DNA of 64,000 bases, taken from Lyngbya aestuarii BL J (lineage in GTDB: Bacteria; Cyanobacteriota; Cyanobacteriia; Cyanobacteriales; Microcoleaceae). The notes beneath the pieces are model-generated. The model was not told where the DNA came from. It worked only from the letters and a program-made list of their open reading frames with translations, and ran no database searches. The first letter of the stretch is position 1. Each line of letters begins with the position of its first letter. Below, piece by piece: positions 63,323-64,000 of the stretch. Both the position numbers and the translations under genes were made by a program. The stretch covers positions 1-64,000 of the forward strand of contig NZ_AUZM01000025.1 in assembly GCF_000478195.2 (NCBI RefSeq), given 5' to 3'.

Positions 63323-64000
63323 ATGTATCTTAAAACGCTACACCTCCAACAATTTCGGAACTATAGTGATCAAAAAGTAGCGTTTGATGCTCCTAAAACC
63401 ATCCTTGTTGGTGATAACGCTCAAGGAAAATCTAATCTTTTAGAAGCAGTTGAGTTGCTCTCGACCTTAAAAAGTCATCGAGTCAGTCGCGATCGCGAAC
63501 TGATTTTAGACACTCAAGACAATGGACAAATTACCGGAAATCTAGAACGAGAAACTGGACGCATAGAACTGGGGCTGATCTTACGAAGTAAAGCACGCCG
63601 TACTGTGCTATTAAATAGTCAGTCTCTCCGTCGTCAACTCGACTTTCTCAGTATTCTAAATGTGGTACAATTTTCAAGTTTAGACTTAGAATTAGTGCGA
63701 GGAAGTCCAGAACGCCGCCGGAGTTGGATTGATCGATTATTAGTACAACTTGAACCTGTTTATGCCTATATTTTACAACAATATTATCAAGTTTTACGAC
63801 AACGAAATGCTTTACTCAAAACGGCTCGTTCTCAATCCCATTCATCTGGGGAAGAACACTCCCAAAAACCCATCTTAAACTCAGAATTAGCGGTTTGGGA
63901 TGCTCAACTTGCCGTCACTGGGGCGCGTGTGATTCGACGACGATATCGAGTCTTAGAACGGTTGATTCCACTCGCTCAAACCTGGCATCATCTCATTAGT
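63323..64000 (+). CDS. recF: DNA replication and repair protein RecF, 3' truncated by window
   Basis: The ATG at 63323 opens a frame that runs to the window end (226 codons visible of about 370-390 expected). It begins MYLKTLHLQQFRNYSDQKV, the usual RecF start. The Walker A motif follows as ILVGDNAQGKSNLLEAVE, and LELVRGSPERRRSWIDRLL matches the conserved RecF block after the Walker A lobe. RecF is an SMC-like ATPase that helps load RecA at single-strand gaps with RecO and RecR. dnaA, dnaN and gyrB, common partners elsewhere, are not visible upstream, consistent with dispersed cyanobacterial genes. Confidence 0.95.
   Translation, partial: MYLKTLHLQQFRNYSDQKVAFDAPKTILVGDNAQGKSNLLEAVELLSTLKSHRVSRDRELILDTQDNGQITGNLERETGRIELGLILRSKARRTVLLNSQSLRRQLDFLSILNVVQFSSLDLELVRGSPERRRSWIDRLLVQLEPVYAYILQQYYQVLRQRNALLKTARSQSHSSGEEHSQKPILNSELAVWDAQLAVTGARVIRRRYRVLERLIPLAQTWHHLIS

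Overview
The window is chromosomal DNA from a cyanobacterium. It encodes the photosystem I assembly factor Ycf3, orange carotenoid protein (OCP) with its fluorescence recovery protein (FRP), a Cph1-type phytochrome, a SqdX-like sulfolipid synthase, a CyaB-type adenylate cyclase and several families found mainly in cyanobacteria (DUF1822, DUF29, DUF4347, Uma2). HIP1 octamers (GCGATCGC) and AT-leaning codon use fit as well. The giant DUF4347/RTX adhesin, the many two-component genes and the dispersed repeats suggest a filamentous Oscillatoriales type (Lyngbya/Limnoraphis/Planktothrix-like). That genus-level guess is inference only. I found no rRNA, tRNA, CRISPR array or intact insertion sequence.

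Layout. 1-5 kb: a glycosyl hydrolase-like protein (5' end cut by the window), a membrane protein, ycf3, gatC and an alpha/beta hydrolase. 5-10.6 kb: a three-gene minus-strand set (sigma-like protein, DUF1822 protein, CHAT protease fused to a periplasmic-binding-protein-like sensor), the best candidate here for a little-described signalling system. 10.9-17.2 kb: a DUF2207 protein with a polyglycine tail, a PEP-CTERM protein, a fasciclin lipoprotein, a protein kinase with a glycine-rich membrane domain and a DUF29 protein. 18-25.6 kb: one 2542-residue secreted adhesin. 25.7-29.7 kb: aminotransferase, DUF5340, trpC and lpdA. 30-34.6 kb: a small defence or mobility patch (Uma2, type IIG restriction-modification, PIN toxin-antitoxin). 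34.6-40.7 kb: SH3 protein, FRP, OCP, sdhA, small membrane proteins and one decayed gene. 41-54 kb: signalling (phytochrome, Rcp-type regulator, three further histidine kinases) interleaved with lnt and two tandem solute-binding lipoproteins. 54-64 kb: methyltransferase, cupin, a coiled-coil/TPR membrane protein, adenylate cyclase, sqdX, a prohibitin-like protein and the start of recF.

Functional themes. Photoprotection: OCP absorbs blue-green light and quenches phycobilisomes, and FRP reverses this; the two genes are adjacent. Light and nutrient sensing: phytochrome with its overlapping response regulator, then a receiver-kinase hybrid, then two binding proteins next to a Cache-type kinase. 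Start codons were revised where an upstream ribosome-binding site or the family's usual N-terminus argues for a different start (sigma-like gene, DUF29, lpdA, SH3 protein, rcp, receiver-kinase, lnt, second binding protein, coiled-coil/TPR protein).
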